A stretch of 64,000 bases of DNA from Aquila chrysaetos chrysaetos (Eukaryota > Chordata > Aves > Accipitriformes > Accipitridae). The stretch's first letter is position 1, and the number at the start of each line of letters is the position of its first letter. The stretch lies in contig NC_044019.1 in assembly GCF_900496995.4 (NCBI RefSeq), positions 8,219,501-8,283,500 of the forward strand. The letters are read 5' to 3'. Of this stretch, positions 36,122 through 49,600 are shown piece by piece. The translations under genes and the position numbers were made by a program. Below the pieces are notes generated by a model. The model saw only the letters and a program-made list of their open reading frames with translations. It was not told where the DNA came from and did not search any database.

Positions 36122-38406
36122 TCACCTCGCTTTGCAGCATCCAAGCAAAGCTGGGGTTGTTCTTGCCACCCAGGGGTGGGACGGGACCCAGATGAGGGCA
36201 GTCCCCTTCCCCATAGCCCCAAAAGCAATGGCAGCGCTAGCCTGACTCATGCCATCGCAACGCACCTCATCCCTGCTTGCTGAGCACGGGGAGTGAGCAC
36301 ACATCTTCCCAGCACGCCCGGATGGGGAGGACAAGGATGGCTCTGAAGCCCCTGGAGCTGTCCAAGAGGCCACGGCTCAGAGATCCAAGGGGAATGTGCA
36401 GCCAGCCCATGTTCCGAGACACCCAGACACAGAAGGAGCCCGTGGCGCTCAGGGAGGGAGGCCAGCACCCTGGGAGAGCAAGCAGAAGGGAAAGGAGCCT
36501 CTTACCTCAGGGCCACAGAGCACCTGGTCCAGGAGACCCCAGCCCGCCCGGTCCCTGCTGCGAGCTGAGCCACTGGCAGGGCTAAGCCGTCAGCATGCTC
36601 CTGCCTGGGAAGAGGTTTGGACAGGAAGGAGGGCGCAGCGCTCGCTTGCAGGTGAGTGACTCACTTCCCTCTTGGCACTTGTGACACGGCTCAGACGTGC
36701 CCCAGCTGCGCCCTGGAGCTCGACACCGACTCCTGTGGCCCTTCCTCAAGCAGGCAGTGGTAGGAAAACAGCGGTGGAGGCTCTGTGCTGGCCAGGGCCT
36801 TGTCACACTCCCATGTCATCCGGTGCCTTGCAGGCCTGAGATGGGGTAGCTCTGCCCTGCAGCAGCTCCAGGGCAGGGACACTCCCCGGCCAGGCCAGGG
36901 TCTCAGAGGTGGTCTCAGCTTGGCAAGGGGGGCCAGCGTCCTCGGCAGATCCATCCTCTGTGCTTCTCATTTCCTTCCAGATACCAGGACCAGGAGCCAA
37001 CACAGGGGCGAGAGCTGGTTCAAATGCTCCCCTTGGAGGTGGAGACTTGCTGCAGCAGGGCAAAGCATCAGGATGAGACTGCTTTGCTGTGTGAGTCCCC
37101 ATATGGGGAAACATTAGCCAGAAAAATATTCCAGGCTGTGGCAGCTAGTTTCCTTGCCCTCTGTGCAGCATTATAAACCCATCCTGGTTCTTGTGCCTTT
37201 TCAGCTTGGGAAGAAAGGGTGGACAGACACATGGGGGACCCACTCCCTCTTGCTGCCACAGTCCCAGGGCAGCAGCTCTGGCATTGCTCTGCTCAGGTTT
37301 CACATGGGATTTCCCCAGATGTGTACTGTGGCACTGGCATCACTTAGGTCATGGGCATAACATCCACCTGAGTCACTCGTGTTATAACAAGTAATCACAT
37401 GTGTTTCTGTCTGCTCCTTTTATTCACCATGTGTTGTTTGACAAGGAAATGTTGTTGGGTTTCCCTTGCTGTTAAGAACGAGCACTGATTTCTGCAAGGA
37501 AGGAGGCGTGATGTTTCTGAGACAGCCCTGAAGGGCCAGACAATCACAACTGTTTGGCGCACAAAAGCATGTTGAAAGCACATCAGAGCAGGCACACAAC
37601 CTGCACCGCTATCAGAAGGAACTGGCTGTTTGCACGTCCTGTAGTCCACCCATCTAAGCCTGCCAGACACCCAACTGCAGTATGCAGAGCTGCAGCAAAT
37701 ACCCCAATTTCCCAACCAAACAGCAAAGCTGCACCAGTTTAACTATGGCCTTCCTCAACAGAGAAGGTTGCCAGTGTACTCTTGTGAATAAGGAAAGCTA
37801 GGCTATGCTAGGAGCAGCGGGGCCAGCAGAATGACAGTTAATATCCCCTCTGCTTGGTACTGGTGATGCTGCAGAGAACTGCCACCACGGTCTGAGCCCT
37901 GCGTCACGTCCTACGGAGGGAGCCAGGGTGGGATAGCTGGGAGGCTGAGGGACGATCTGATCGCTACCTGCCGCTGCTGGAAGGGAAGTTGCAAAGAAAG
38001 GAAGGAAGCAAACTCTTCTCAGTAGTGACATATGGTGTGACAAGGGGCAACAGCCACAAACTGGGGTGCATGACAGTCAGGATGGACATTGGTGAAATAT
38101 TTTTGCTAGAAGGGCTGTGCATTCCTGGGACAGGAACCCAGAGAGGCCAGGGGTCTCATCCTTACCACTTGGCTAGATAAAGCCACAGCTGACCTCACCT
38201 AGCATTAATGACAGCCCCACTTCAAACACAAGGTTGAACTAAAGACTGACAGAGGTCCTTCCCCAAAACACTTCAGTTCTGTGATTTGAACCGCAACAAT
38301 TGCACTGGCATGCGTGCCAGTGTTATTTTCCTTTACAGGTGCTCCCCATGTCATCAAAATGCACTCCTGCAAACCCCGTTCCACCCAGAAAAACTGTTAC
38401 AGAAGT
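36122..38406. other. No gene recognised
   Basis: G+C-richer to about 37.1 kb, then average. Several 70-110 aa frames occur on both strands, with no recognised motif. No repeat family recognised. Confidence 0.4.
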
Positions 38407-38514
38407 GCCCAGACAGGGCCTGCTAGCATTTGAAAAGGAAGCAATTCGACTAGACCCAAGGCCCAGACAGGGCCTGCCAGCATTTGAAAAGGAAGCAATT
38501 CGACCAGACCCAAG
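38407..38514. repeat. 54-bp tandem duplication, two copies
   Basis: Copies at 38407-38460 and 38461-38514 both begin GCCCAGACAGGGCCTGC and end AGACCCAAG. They are adjacent, equal in length and differ at two positions (T/C in each case). Because 54 is divisible by three, plus-strand and minus-strand frames stay open through it, giving an 18-residue peptide repeat (PRQGLLAFEKEAIRLDP-type). I have no evidence that either frame is a gene. Confidence 0.95.
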
Positions 38515-41500
38515 AAGATGGATGACACATAAATCCCATCGATCATTTTCAGGTTCCATCCTTGTTTGCTTCAATGAGAATCCAGTAGTGTCTGTGAAGC
38601 AGGGGACTTTGCACCTTAATGTTAATATTAATGCTACATCTGGACTTCCCTGCTGCTGCAGGACAACTGAATATCCCAGAAAGGGAATATGAATGAAGCA
38701 GGTGGCCAGGGAGACCAATAATGCAGGAAAGTCCATTTTAATGGCACTGAATAGGCTGAGGCAGAGATCTGCTGCAAAGGAAAGACCTAATTGCCCCAAA
38801 CTATGTGTCCATTCTTGCCCTGGGAGTCCAAAGCCCTCTGGCTGGTGTGACGGGGGGGGCTTCCTAGTAGGAAGGCTGCCAAACCTCAATAGCGAGTCAG
38901 GCAGCTCAACTACATCCTAGATCTACCTAAAGTGTGCATGGTGCTCACTGTGGCACTGAGATCGGAGTGGGAAAGACAGGACCCCAGCCTGAGGAGCAGC
39001 ACTCCCAAACATCTGCCCATTTTGTGCACAACACAAAGCCAGGGGTGTGAGAGCTTCACCTTTCAAGGAGGAGTTAGCCCCAGAGCTGAAGGCAGGGGAG
39101 CCCCCAGCAGCAGGAGGTGCCAGCAGTACTGCCAGCAGTAGTTCTGGAAAACAAAAACGAGGAGGTTTCGAACCCAGCTGGCGCAGCCCCGCACACTGTC
39201 GGGCCCAGGCATGCTGTGCTGGTGCACAAGACAAGGGACGATGCCCCTATTCTGCTTGTGAATTGTAGGGCTCAGCTGCCCGAGCAGGGGAGGTCTCACT
39301 CACACTGCAGCTTGCAAGAGGAAAAGGAAGTCAAGACAGCCCATTTGCTCTAGATAACACACTGCAATCACCCAACTCCTTCTGAGGGAAACTTCTTACA
39401 TTAAGGCCAAGCTCTCACAGTTTCTCTCCAGTTTCAGTTGTTTTAAGAGGGCAGAGAAAGACTAGCAAAAGAAACTCTCATCCGGAAGAAGTGGAAAGCA
39501 CAAGCCTTGATCTCTCCCACTTGGGTCCCTCTATCCAACACTACATTGGCTGTAGTTAATCCCCCACAACTAGTTATACTCCTGAAATACAAATTGCATA
39601 CAGCAAAAGAGTTGTTACTGCCCAAGTAAAAGGGGTGAACAGCTAATTTAGAGCACATCACTGTGTTTGCCAAACTAAGATAAATGTTAAATAACACACT
39701 GGTTTATGTCTTATCAAGAATAGATTTCATCTCTGGCTGATCACCCAGGCTTTCTATAGCTGCCATAACTTGGTCTAGCTTTTATTGAATAGTTTTTCTA
39801 CCCGGTGTAATCTAGCTAATCTGGTGAACATCTGGCAAAATCTAGACCTAGGCCTGTCTACATGCTCAGGGGATCCTCCATTCTCATCCCCAGACTACAC
39901 AGTAGCACCAGACAGGAATGCCCTGCACCCTGTCCCCTTTAATCCACAAGTGCGTAGGTTTCTGTTGCAGTTTCCCTTTTTTATCTTCAGACACAAGAAA
40001 CCAAGTAACTCGCAAAGGTCCTTCCTCATCCCACTATTGCTGAACAGGAGATACACCCTTGCAAATTCCATATGAAGGGGAAGGCAACCTCCCTGCCTCA
40101 GAAAGGAACCAAGAGCTTCAGGAGCAATCTCTGGACTCCCAGAAAGCAACAAGGAGCTGAGCCGGACTCTGGTAGACCCCTGTGTACATTCTGTGGGAAC
40201 TGGACACAGAGGACAAGTTATTTCCACAGAAAACCAAGGCCAAGACCCTACTGAAAAGTGCTTCTGTAGCTATCTGGTACCTTTTCTCCTTCCAAAAGAA
40301 AAAAAAATTACTCCTTATTCCCACCAATGTATTTTCTTGTCTTGCATATCAAGGTCAAATATTTTAGTCTACGAGGACCAATGAGCCAAAAAGAACTCCA
40401 AGGAGGAAGGAGGCCTAGAGATCTCTTCCTCTACAACATCTCTACCTCTTGAAATTAAACAACGTTTCATTCAATCCATCCCACTGTCTTGGCATGCATT
40501 GCAGAGGCCAGGCAACAGCCCACCCTGCACCTGTGGGTGTCCACGTTGTGCATCCACTTATCTCCACCCAGGCAATTCAAAACAGTTTGCTTTTACAAAG
40601 CCTGAATACAAGGATAAAAATTAACCTCCCAGGTTCCCTCCAGTGGAGCAGAGAAATATCTAGCAAAGGGCCAGGTATTTCGCTGCTGCTAAAGCCTGCC
40701 TGGCAGATGGGAAGCTTCACAGGACTTGGCTGAGTAGATAAGACAGGAGAAATGCTGCATATTCAGACACAGAAGCATATCATAGGCAGGACAGGAAGAA
40801 AAGGAAACAGGAACAGCTAAATTGAGAATGAATTGAATTGAGAACAACAGCATTGTTATAAGCTACATGTTTTGCTGCCCCAACCAAGTCATATCCAGTG
40901 GAAAAAATGACCCTTACTGCAGAAGCCCGTAGGACTAGTACTTCAGTGGCTTTGGCCACAGGCTGCACTCCTCGAGACCCAGTGGTAAACCATCTCATAA
41001 ACATACACATCTCTGAGAAGCAGAATCAGAAGCCTAACACAGGTCTTATAAACATTTCAAGCTCTCACAGGACTTATCCTGAGCTAACTGAAAAAAAATG
41101 TAAAGAAAAGATCTGAAAAGTCAGTACCATCAGTCAGCCAAGCCATTACACCATCTGAAAGGAAACAGTACTAGAAAGACCAGTATTTCAATATTGAAAG
41201 GAAGGACTCTGGGACATGAGTGACTGGGACAGATCTCTAAGCTAGAAATACTTTGACAGGGCAACAAGAGGCAGACAAGTTAGAGGGACAGCACGTCCTC
41301 TGGGCAAGAGACTGCACTTAGAAATACTCTAATCATCTGAGCTACTGCCCAGCACTGCTCGCTTCTTACACCCAGGAAGCAGAATAGATTGCATCTGAGA
41401 GACAGCACCGCAAAAGTTAACTGACATTTTACCCAGAACAAATGTGACTAATCGTTGCCTTGACAAGGAAGTTGTGTCCTACCAACGCGTTCCCAGTTAA

Positions 41501-42829
41501 TGGAGGATCAGGGTCTGCGAACAAGAAGGAATTTCAGCACCTGAACAGAGCAATGCTGCACAGTTTGGCATCTCCCAGACCTGTCAGCCCACCTTAGTCT
41601 GCTGCTAGTTATTGTTTAGCTCTTGTATGCCATCCAGACATCACCAAGGTGTTACTTTTTAAGCTATGTTTTGCCCCTTGAGGTTCAGGCTCAAGCTACC
41701 TATCTAGCAGGTTATACCTAGCAGGACAAATAAGGTAAAGTAACTGTATTCCTGTGTTTACACAGAAAACAGGAACTGTATTCTACTGTTCTAAGAGGTA
41801 GTTAATGTATAAAACACCAAAATACCTTAGTTTTATTAGGGAAGGATGTTTCACTTTACATCTGGTCACACAGACCAGTGCATGAGAGGAAAAGAAGAAA
41901 CAAAGGCAAGTGGAGAGCACCAGCCACCTTTCAGCAGATTCATCTAAGTCCTAGGCCATGTCAGAAAGCACTACCTTCCCTTGGGAGCTGCTTTTCCTGC
42001 AGAAATCTGTTTAGTAACACAATAACTTGATCAAGCCGCTCCTCCCTAGTGGGCAGAAATAGAAAGCAAATAATCAAAACTTAAACAGTTAAGACACCAG
42101 AAGATGGAGGCTTCTCTTCAAGGGCAGCAGAACCAATCTTTCTGAAGAGAGACCTCGCCAATGCCTGAGACACAAAGGATTGTGGTCATTTGAAGATGAG
42201 GGCACATAAGACAGCAAGTCCAAGTGAAAGGAGCTGCCTAAGGGCAGTGAGGAGGAAGAAAAGCAGTATCTTCATGGAGACAGCTACCCATGGGACCCAA
42301 GTATGGGGATGGCCATCAGGACAGATGGGAAGAGTTTGCGGAAAGGTCTCCAGAGGAGTCTGCCAGGCACATGTGAATCCATAGTATATTCCATTTTGAA
42401 TGCCTTTAAACAGTTGAGAATTTCTTAAAAACTTAAAATATACACACGAAGTAGGATTTAAAAATCAAAATTCATGAGACTGAGTTCATCCCATAGCTCT
42501 AAGGAGTTACACTCTTAACAGGTGCCCAAGTCCTGCCAAACCCACCCATGCTCCCCAAAGGCGCAGCAACAAGCTCAGTTTTCAGCACGGACTCTGGCAC
42601 ACCTGTGTACAGCCAGGCAGCATCCAGGGAAGAGATACGCTCTCCCTGTCCTCCTGGGTGCCATGCTGCAGGACTGTCACTTCAAAATTCAAGCCAGAAC
42701 AGACTTTGGGCTGATAGCAGACCCTTACCAGGGAAAGTGTTCATGCTGAAGAGCAGCACCATTTCAGTGGCCAGCACTCAACTCACACCCTTTCAATTGT
42801 ATCTTTTAGTAATTCCAAGAAAAAAACCC
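38515..42829. other. No gene recognised: intergenic upstream of PTAFR, downstream of DNAJC8
   Basis: No coding exon, LINE or LTR was recognised. A 188-aa minus-strand frame at 38323-38889 spans the tandem duplication but shows no known domain. The DNAJC8 3' end closes this stretch on the right. Confidence 0.45.
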
Positions 42830-43493
42830 GGTAACTTGGGTAAAAATTTATTTTACATACAGACCATTGCAACTTAACTATTAATCAAGAGAACTTATTT
42901 TTCCTTTACAGGAAGCGACCAGCTGGTCTGAGATTAACAGAAGTCTAAGCCTGAGAGCTAGGATTTTAGTTTGGAAATCAGATCTTGGGGGAAGGGTCCT
43001 TCCAAGCACCACTCAGTTCAGGGAGGAGCTGCAGGACTTTAACTGCAAGTCAGCTGCACTGCACAGTGCTGGAAGCAGATTCCCAGAGTCAGTTCGGACC
43101 TTTCCGAAGCTGAACTTTCTGAGAAAGATGATGCCTGGAAAGGTACGGATGCATTTCCAATGTTTCGTTCAGCTCTCAAACTAGAAATGGAAGTGGTGAA
43201 ACAACACAATCTCTGTGAAGTACAAAACATCGAGATACAGGGCAGCAGACAAACAGGACAGCAATAATGGCGGAGACCCTCCTAAGCCAAGTGTTCTACA
43301 TGTAGCGGGTTCCTGGCCGAGTTCATACTATGGCCCTAGTTCAAATGGACAGAGTACAAAAAATACTTTGACCAATAATTAATTGTACTGGAAACAAACA
43401 GTCTACTAAAAAGCAATTCTTACTCTAGGTGCCAATGAGTCCTTAAAAGCAGGGAGGGGACTGAGGAGCTGCACTTGGGCAGTGCTGCCAGGA
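42830..43493 (-). other. DNAJC8: DNAJC8 3' UTR
   Basis: From the stop codon at 43496-43494 to a minus-strand AATAAA at 42852-42847, with cleavage expected some 15-25 bp further on. Length about 660 bp. No other gene feature was seen in it. Confidence 0.6.
42847..42852 (-). terminator. DNAJC8: DNAJC8 polyadenylation signal AATAAA
   Basis: Minus-strand AATAAA, about 640 bp after the stop codon, the first canonical hexamer I found downstream. Confidence 0.55.
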
Positions 43494-43616
43494 TCATTCA
43501 CGCTGCTCCATTTTTACTTTGGGAGGTCTCAGGAAGGTCCTGTTTTTCTTTTCTTTCTTCCCCTTTGTGTTTGCCTGGAAATTTCTCCAGCTGTCCACAC
43601 GACCATCCCGACTTTC
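43494..43616 (-). CDS. DNAJC8: DNAJC8 coding exon 9 (terminal)
   Basis: Acceptor TGTTGTTCCCAG, then 40 codons from [20 protein letters not shown] to VKMEQRE and TGA. It is nearly identical to the mammalian C-terminus, the most conserved non-J part of the protein, and includes KGKKEKK and RPPKVK basic clusters. Confidence 0.97.
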   Translation of the reverse strand, partial: ESRDGRVDSWRNFQANTKGKKEKKNRTFLRPPKVKMEQRE

Positions 43617-46600
43617 CTGGGAACAACAGAGAGGAAATGGAGAGTTAAGATGTGCAAGAGCCAGAGAACAGGCAGTACATACCAGTTTCAAGAGATCCAA
43701 TAGCAATTTCCCCCTTATCCAGCACACAGCACCCTGGCAGCCAGGACATACAGACACTGTGAAGAGCCAGAGCAACAGACACAGCACAGTGGAACTACAA
43801 GTGAGCTTACAAACACCAGCATAAGCACATCCAGCTTGGGATGTGCAGCCCTGGCTAGAGTCTACTGAATCCTCTGATGTGCAAAGAAAACAAGAAACCT
43901 CATCCCCAATGGATGTTCGTAATCTGTCAGCCCAGAACATGCCATTTCCTTACTCTGTCTCACATCCTTGAGACAGCTCTCCTTGTGCTGCAGATAAGAG
44001 AGAAGGCAAACGTACTGCTGTCTTCTCTCACGCTTCTTGCCCCAAGCTTCATCACAAGGACACAATGAGAAAAGACCTCTGGTGCACTCTTTTCTCCCCT
44101 CCCTGGCTTACCTGCAGAGCAGCAGTATCCCCTGCTGAAAAAGAAAAAAAAAAAAAGACTTCCCACAAAGCCAGCCTATGATCACTACAGGCTGAAGGTT
44201 TCACACAGTAGGACAGAACAAGTCCAGGGATGATCCACTTCACAGCACGGGATCCATACCCTCAAGGCCCATGTGACTACAGCTATGCCTGCAATAGTGG
44301 TGCTGCACACAGGCTCTGGCTACAACAGCTGTCTGCTTCACTCCCCTCCTTCCCCATGGCAGGATGGGGGAAAGCCAAGCACTAGCAGTGATCTGGATGA
44401 TGGTGCAGAGTGCACCCTCAGCAACTTTGCAGATGACACAAAACTGGGAGGAGAGGCTGATACACCAGGGGGTTGTGTTGCCATCCAGAGGGACCTTGGC
44501 AGGCTGGAGAAATGAGCTAACAAGGAGACATGCAAAGTCCTGCCCCTGGGAAGGAAAAACCCCTGGCACCCGCACATGTTGGGGGCCACCCAGCTGGAAA
44601 GTAGCTTGGTAGAAAAGAACCTGGGGGTTCCGGTGGACACCAGGATGAACATGAGTGCAGCAAGGCAAGGGCATGTTGCTGCAAGACAGCAAATAGTGTC
44701 CTGGGCTGCATTAGGCAAAGCATTGCCAGCAGGTCGAGAGAGGTGATCCTCCCCCTCTGCTCAGCACTGGTGAGGCCACAATTGGAATGCTGTGTCCAGT
44801 GCTGGGCTCCCCAGTACAAGAGAGACATGGACATACTGGGGAGAGTCCAACGAAGGGCCACAAGGATGATTAAAGGACTGGAGCATCTCTCATAGGAGAA
44901 AAGGCTGAGAGAGCTGGGACTGTTCAGCCTGGAGAAGACAGGGAGGGTCTCATCGATGTGTACAAGTATCTGAAGGATGGTGGAAAGAAGACTGAGGCAG
45001 GCTTTTCTGGGTGATGTCCAGAGCCAGGACTAGAGGCCATGGGCATAAACTGAAACATAGGAGGCTCCATCTCAACATCTGGAAACATTTTTTTATTGAG
45101 GGTGACTGAGCACTGGAACAGGTTGCCCAGAGAGCTCGTGGAGTTTCCATCACTGAGGATATTCAAAAGCCACTTAGACATCGTGCTGGGCAACTGGCTC
45201 TAGGTGGCTCTGCTTGGGCAGACGTGTTGGACCAGATGGACCCCAGAGGTCCCTTCCAACCTCAACCATTCTGTGGTCACACTTTTGCTAGGGATAAGGC
45301 TGTATGGCAACTTCCGTTCTAACCTTCTTGTTTCTTACAGCTTGTTCATGGAAGCTACTCTTGAAATTACTAAGAAAGTGAATTTTGAGGGTAGGGTGGG
45401 AGAAAGTCGATGTTCCAACCTGCTCCTTCTACATCAAGATGTAATTCAGCTCTGAAAGCAGCCTATGAATAGCTCCTAGAAACAGCAGGCAACCACTTGC
45501 ATGACACAGATACTCCTATAAGGATTCAAAAATACTGCAGAACATACATGAGGGACAAAACCTACAGATCTTTAGCGTAAAGAGACAGTATCAGAACTAG
45601 GATGCAGTATGCAGACAAGGATTGGAATCACCAGGAGCAGGACAGCAGAGAAGAGCAATGCAGAGGTACAATGCAAGCATCTTTAAAGGTTGGGATTCTT
45701 ATGTTGGCTTTATTTGTTGGGTGGAGTTTTTTGTTGAAACTGAGACAGAACCACAACTGCAGAATATCAACTTAAGTTTTTTTTCCCTTATGGTTTAAAT
45801 ATCATTCGAAGCAGCAACACACATACTCCTTTTAGATGTATTTTAAAGGCAGCCACTGAATTAGTACACATACAGAAGCAGCCAAGAATTCATGTCTTAT
45901 TTTGTCTCCAATCACCCTCGCTCAATGACGGTCACTAGCAGAAGTAAGCTTCTTATTCTTGTGCACTCCAGTGACTCATTTTGGACATTAACACCCAACT
46001 TTGATACTCTCTTTTCACATGGATTAAATGGTCACCAGCAAGGCTGGAGAAGATACCTGTAAGTGCAGAGGTTCAGCTGTCCAGGAGTGGTTGAGGACAT
46101 GCAGGTACTCAGAGCTGCAATACCAATAGTTCTGCAGCTCCCTTGTTTGGTCTATCATTATTTGCTTGTAATGCTTGCTGACATTTCCTCAGCTGCTATG
46201 CTTTACTGCATCCCTACAGCAATGACACCCAACTTCTGTGGCCATTCTGGCATGAGAACACAGAACTTCTGCCAGCAGCAAGGCCAGTGATATACTCATT
46301 TCTCTCTCTGGCATTACATGACAAAACCCATAGCATACTCAACGTAACAGCATTACACAAGTTTTCCAGAATATCCAGCTTCCTATATCCATGTTATATA
46401 GCACATGAACACAAACTCTTCCCAGCAGAGTCTCCAGTAACATCCTAGTTGCACGCTTTCCACAGGAAGCCAGTCCAGCTCATACCCTTCTCTCCCAGAC
46501 ACCCTCTTTTTTAAAGTCCTCTTGAACACAGACTGGGATTTGGCTTTGGATTAAATGAAGAATCTAGCTCATCTTTTTATGAGGTCCTGCACACCGTTAC

Positions 46601-49600
46601 TGACTTCTTTCCTGCCCACCACCCCTGGCACATCACAAGACTTCACCTCTGGTGTGTAATGAGGGAAGAGTTACAGGCTTGATCAAGTGTTTTTGCAGGC
46701 TGTAGGTCTGACCCATAGAATAGCAGCACAACAACCACAAAGCTACTTCGATACGCCTAAACCCTGAATACAGGGTGGGTCAAAGGGAAGTGACTGTCAT
46801 TCAGGTCTCTGATACTCACAGGAGATACAGATTCCATAAGTGTTAGCAACCAGACTGAAAAGTACCAACAACAGTCCACACTAGTGGTTGAACAGCTGCC
46901 AGATTAAGTTATACTGGTCACCAGTGACCTGGGCTAAGCAGCAATTCAAATTTCTGACTAAGGACAGGAATGAACTGCTGACAGAGCTGAAAAATACTAC
47001 ACCTTAATTTACCAGACCCGTTTCTGTAAAGTGATACCAAAGTCCCATTGGTGGGCTTTTCTCCCCACACAAGGGCAAAACCCAGGCTTGTGCAGGATCT
47101 GTACTAAGCGTCTACTTAAATTATCTTATAGTACCTGCAGACAAAAAGTCCCTCTTTAGGGGCATTCCCTGCAGCATGGCCAAGAATTGCCAAGGCCCAT
47201 CCTGTAAGTTAAGTTGCTGATTACCTCAAAGTTCTTCTGCCATTCTCGCTCTCGTTTAGCTTTCTCTTGTGCTTCAATTTCCTCTTCCCTCTGCCGCTTC
47301 CTGGAAGGGAAGCCAGAAAGAAGTTATGAACCCAAAAGTGTCTACTTCAAAGAAACACAGTAATACTTTCAAAACATCTTGGAAAGCTCTTCTGGTTTCT
47401 TGACAGATTGAAGTGCTTATCAGAAGAGATAAATACACACACCTAAGAGAGCACAGCAAATAGAATTTTATTTCAAATCTGGAAGAGCAGTGAGCAGAGA
47501 AGATGGGTTTGGCACCACTGACAGCATGTCAGTGACATGGCACCACTGACAGTGAGTCAGCTTCTCTTGCTCGGCAAAACAAGTTGGACTCCTTCATAAC
47601 TCTAGTGATAAGTCTCTACAACTATTGAGAGCACACATTTTGAGAAGTTAATAAACACTTCAGCGTGCAAGGTAAGAATGAAATTCCCCCCCCCCCCGCT
47701 AATTTTCATCTGTAATTAAAAGTAGTGCCCTGCAACCATCTCCCAGACTGCCTTCACTGACCAGTATGGAAACACCACTCTATGAAGTGCCCCCACAGTG
47801 AGCACTCAGGCAACATGTGATCAAAACACCTAAGAGAGTTCAGGACCACGCATGCCACAAGGTATTTCTGGCACTTAATTAAAATTTAAAATCAATTCTT
47901 TGTGTGCTAACAACATGCAGAAACAAGTCACTATTTCACTGTTTTGGCTGGCCTCCATGTACACACATAAAAAAGTATATAAGCATACCAAATATATCAA
48001 TGCCTTAAATACAGGAGGGCAAGTTTCCTGTTTGCATTTCTCAAGCGCAGAGCTCTACAACCCACAGGTTGCCCAGAGAAGTGGTGGAATCTACACCACC
48101 GGAAATCAGCTTGACAGGACCCTTGTTAATCTAATCCAAGGCCCTGCTTTCAGCAGGAGGTTGGACCAGATGATCTCCAGAGGTCCGTTCCAACTTAGAC
48201 TTTTCTAAGAGTCTATGATTCCTTATCTTCTCCGAGGAAGCATGAGGGGGGAAGAAGAGCCTGAACTGCACAAGCAGAATGCTGCTCATACCTTTCATGC
48301 ATTTCTTTCGCTTCTCTTTCTTTCCTCTTAATTTCCAGTTCAGCAAAGAGCTTCATCGTCTGTTTGTATACAGCTTGTTTGAACTGTGAAACACAAATCC
48401 AGTCTTAAAATAATGCCCATTAACACAGTTAGAGAAGTCTGTTTTATGTAAGAATGTAAGAAGCATAAAAAGAATGCAAAGCATATGTATGTCCATATAA
48501 CTCCATATCCTGCCTTGACAGTAGTCAGTAGCAGTGGCATACAAAAAGGTATAAAACACTGCTGATTAAATGCTGGCCCTGACACCAGGAAACAACTACT
48601 TATTAGCCTCATATTAGTCTAATTTTCATTTGTATTCACGAAGCTGTGCTAAAACAGAATTGTTCATTTCAAGCTCTTATTCTTCTGTAAAGTCTTGCAA
48701 TGTTACATTTGACAAAAAAAAGCAAAATGGGCACTGTTTAGATAGTAATTTCCCAGCAGATCTTCTTGATGTCTTTTAAAAGTCTAGCATTTGCTTTCCA
48801 GGAAATATCAGTATACTTAAAACAAACTTCATTATTAAATAACAGCAAAGACTTCTGAAAATCAATGGAAAATAAGATGGTTATGGGGTTACTGTGGTGA
48901 TATCAAGAGGAAAAAATGACTTTGTAAGAAAAAAAAAAGGTGATGACAGTAAGACTAATGATGTCAGTGTTTGATAATCATCTACCATTCTGTTAAAGCC
49001 TGTAACATCACTTGACTTTTTCAGATTAGAAACCAGGCAAGAAGAACTAAGTTATGTCATACCTTTTTTAATAAAAGTGATTTGTTGCAGAACAGCACAT
49101 CTACCCTCAAGTGCTACATGGAAGAAACACCTGAAACAGCTCTTACTACAAAACGTCACTAACGCATTTTAGACGTGCTGCAGTGGGTTCTATATGTTCC
49201 TCTGCTGGCAGCAAGAACACCACAGTTCCAGCATTCAGAATACAACAATAAATTAAATTCAAAAAAGACTGCATGATGTGCAAGCAATGAAGACTTGCTC
49301 CAAGAAAAGAATTGGGTATTTTGACCTATATAACCTCATGATATATTTACTCTTTACACTACAGTTAAACTATTTTCTAAAATATACAGGTATTACTCAA
49401 CACATGGTACTCTACAGTGGCTTCTCAGAATTTGTTCTTCCATAAGTGCAAGGATTTACAACACTAACAAGTCTAATAAATACTTCTGTACTGGTTTTGA
49501 CTCTTAATTCCTCAAAATATGTTTTGTACTCCCCAGTTTCTCTGAACAGTATATGACTTACAATTTCAGGATCATCCTCTTCTACAGTGGGAGGTTTTCC

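Noticed and set aside
38323-38889. 188-aa minus-strand frame as a possible gene
   Set aside because: No recognisable domain or splice structure, and a recent tandem duplication inside it preserves frame by chance of length. Kept only as a repeat observation.
43494-43940. Single 148-aa frame over the DNAJC8 last exon
   Set aside because: Only the last 40 residues are DNAJC8. The upstream part reads through the intron across a clear acceptor at 43617-43618.
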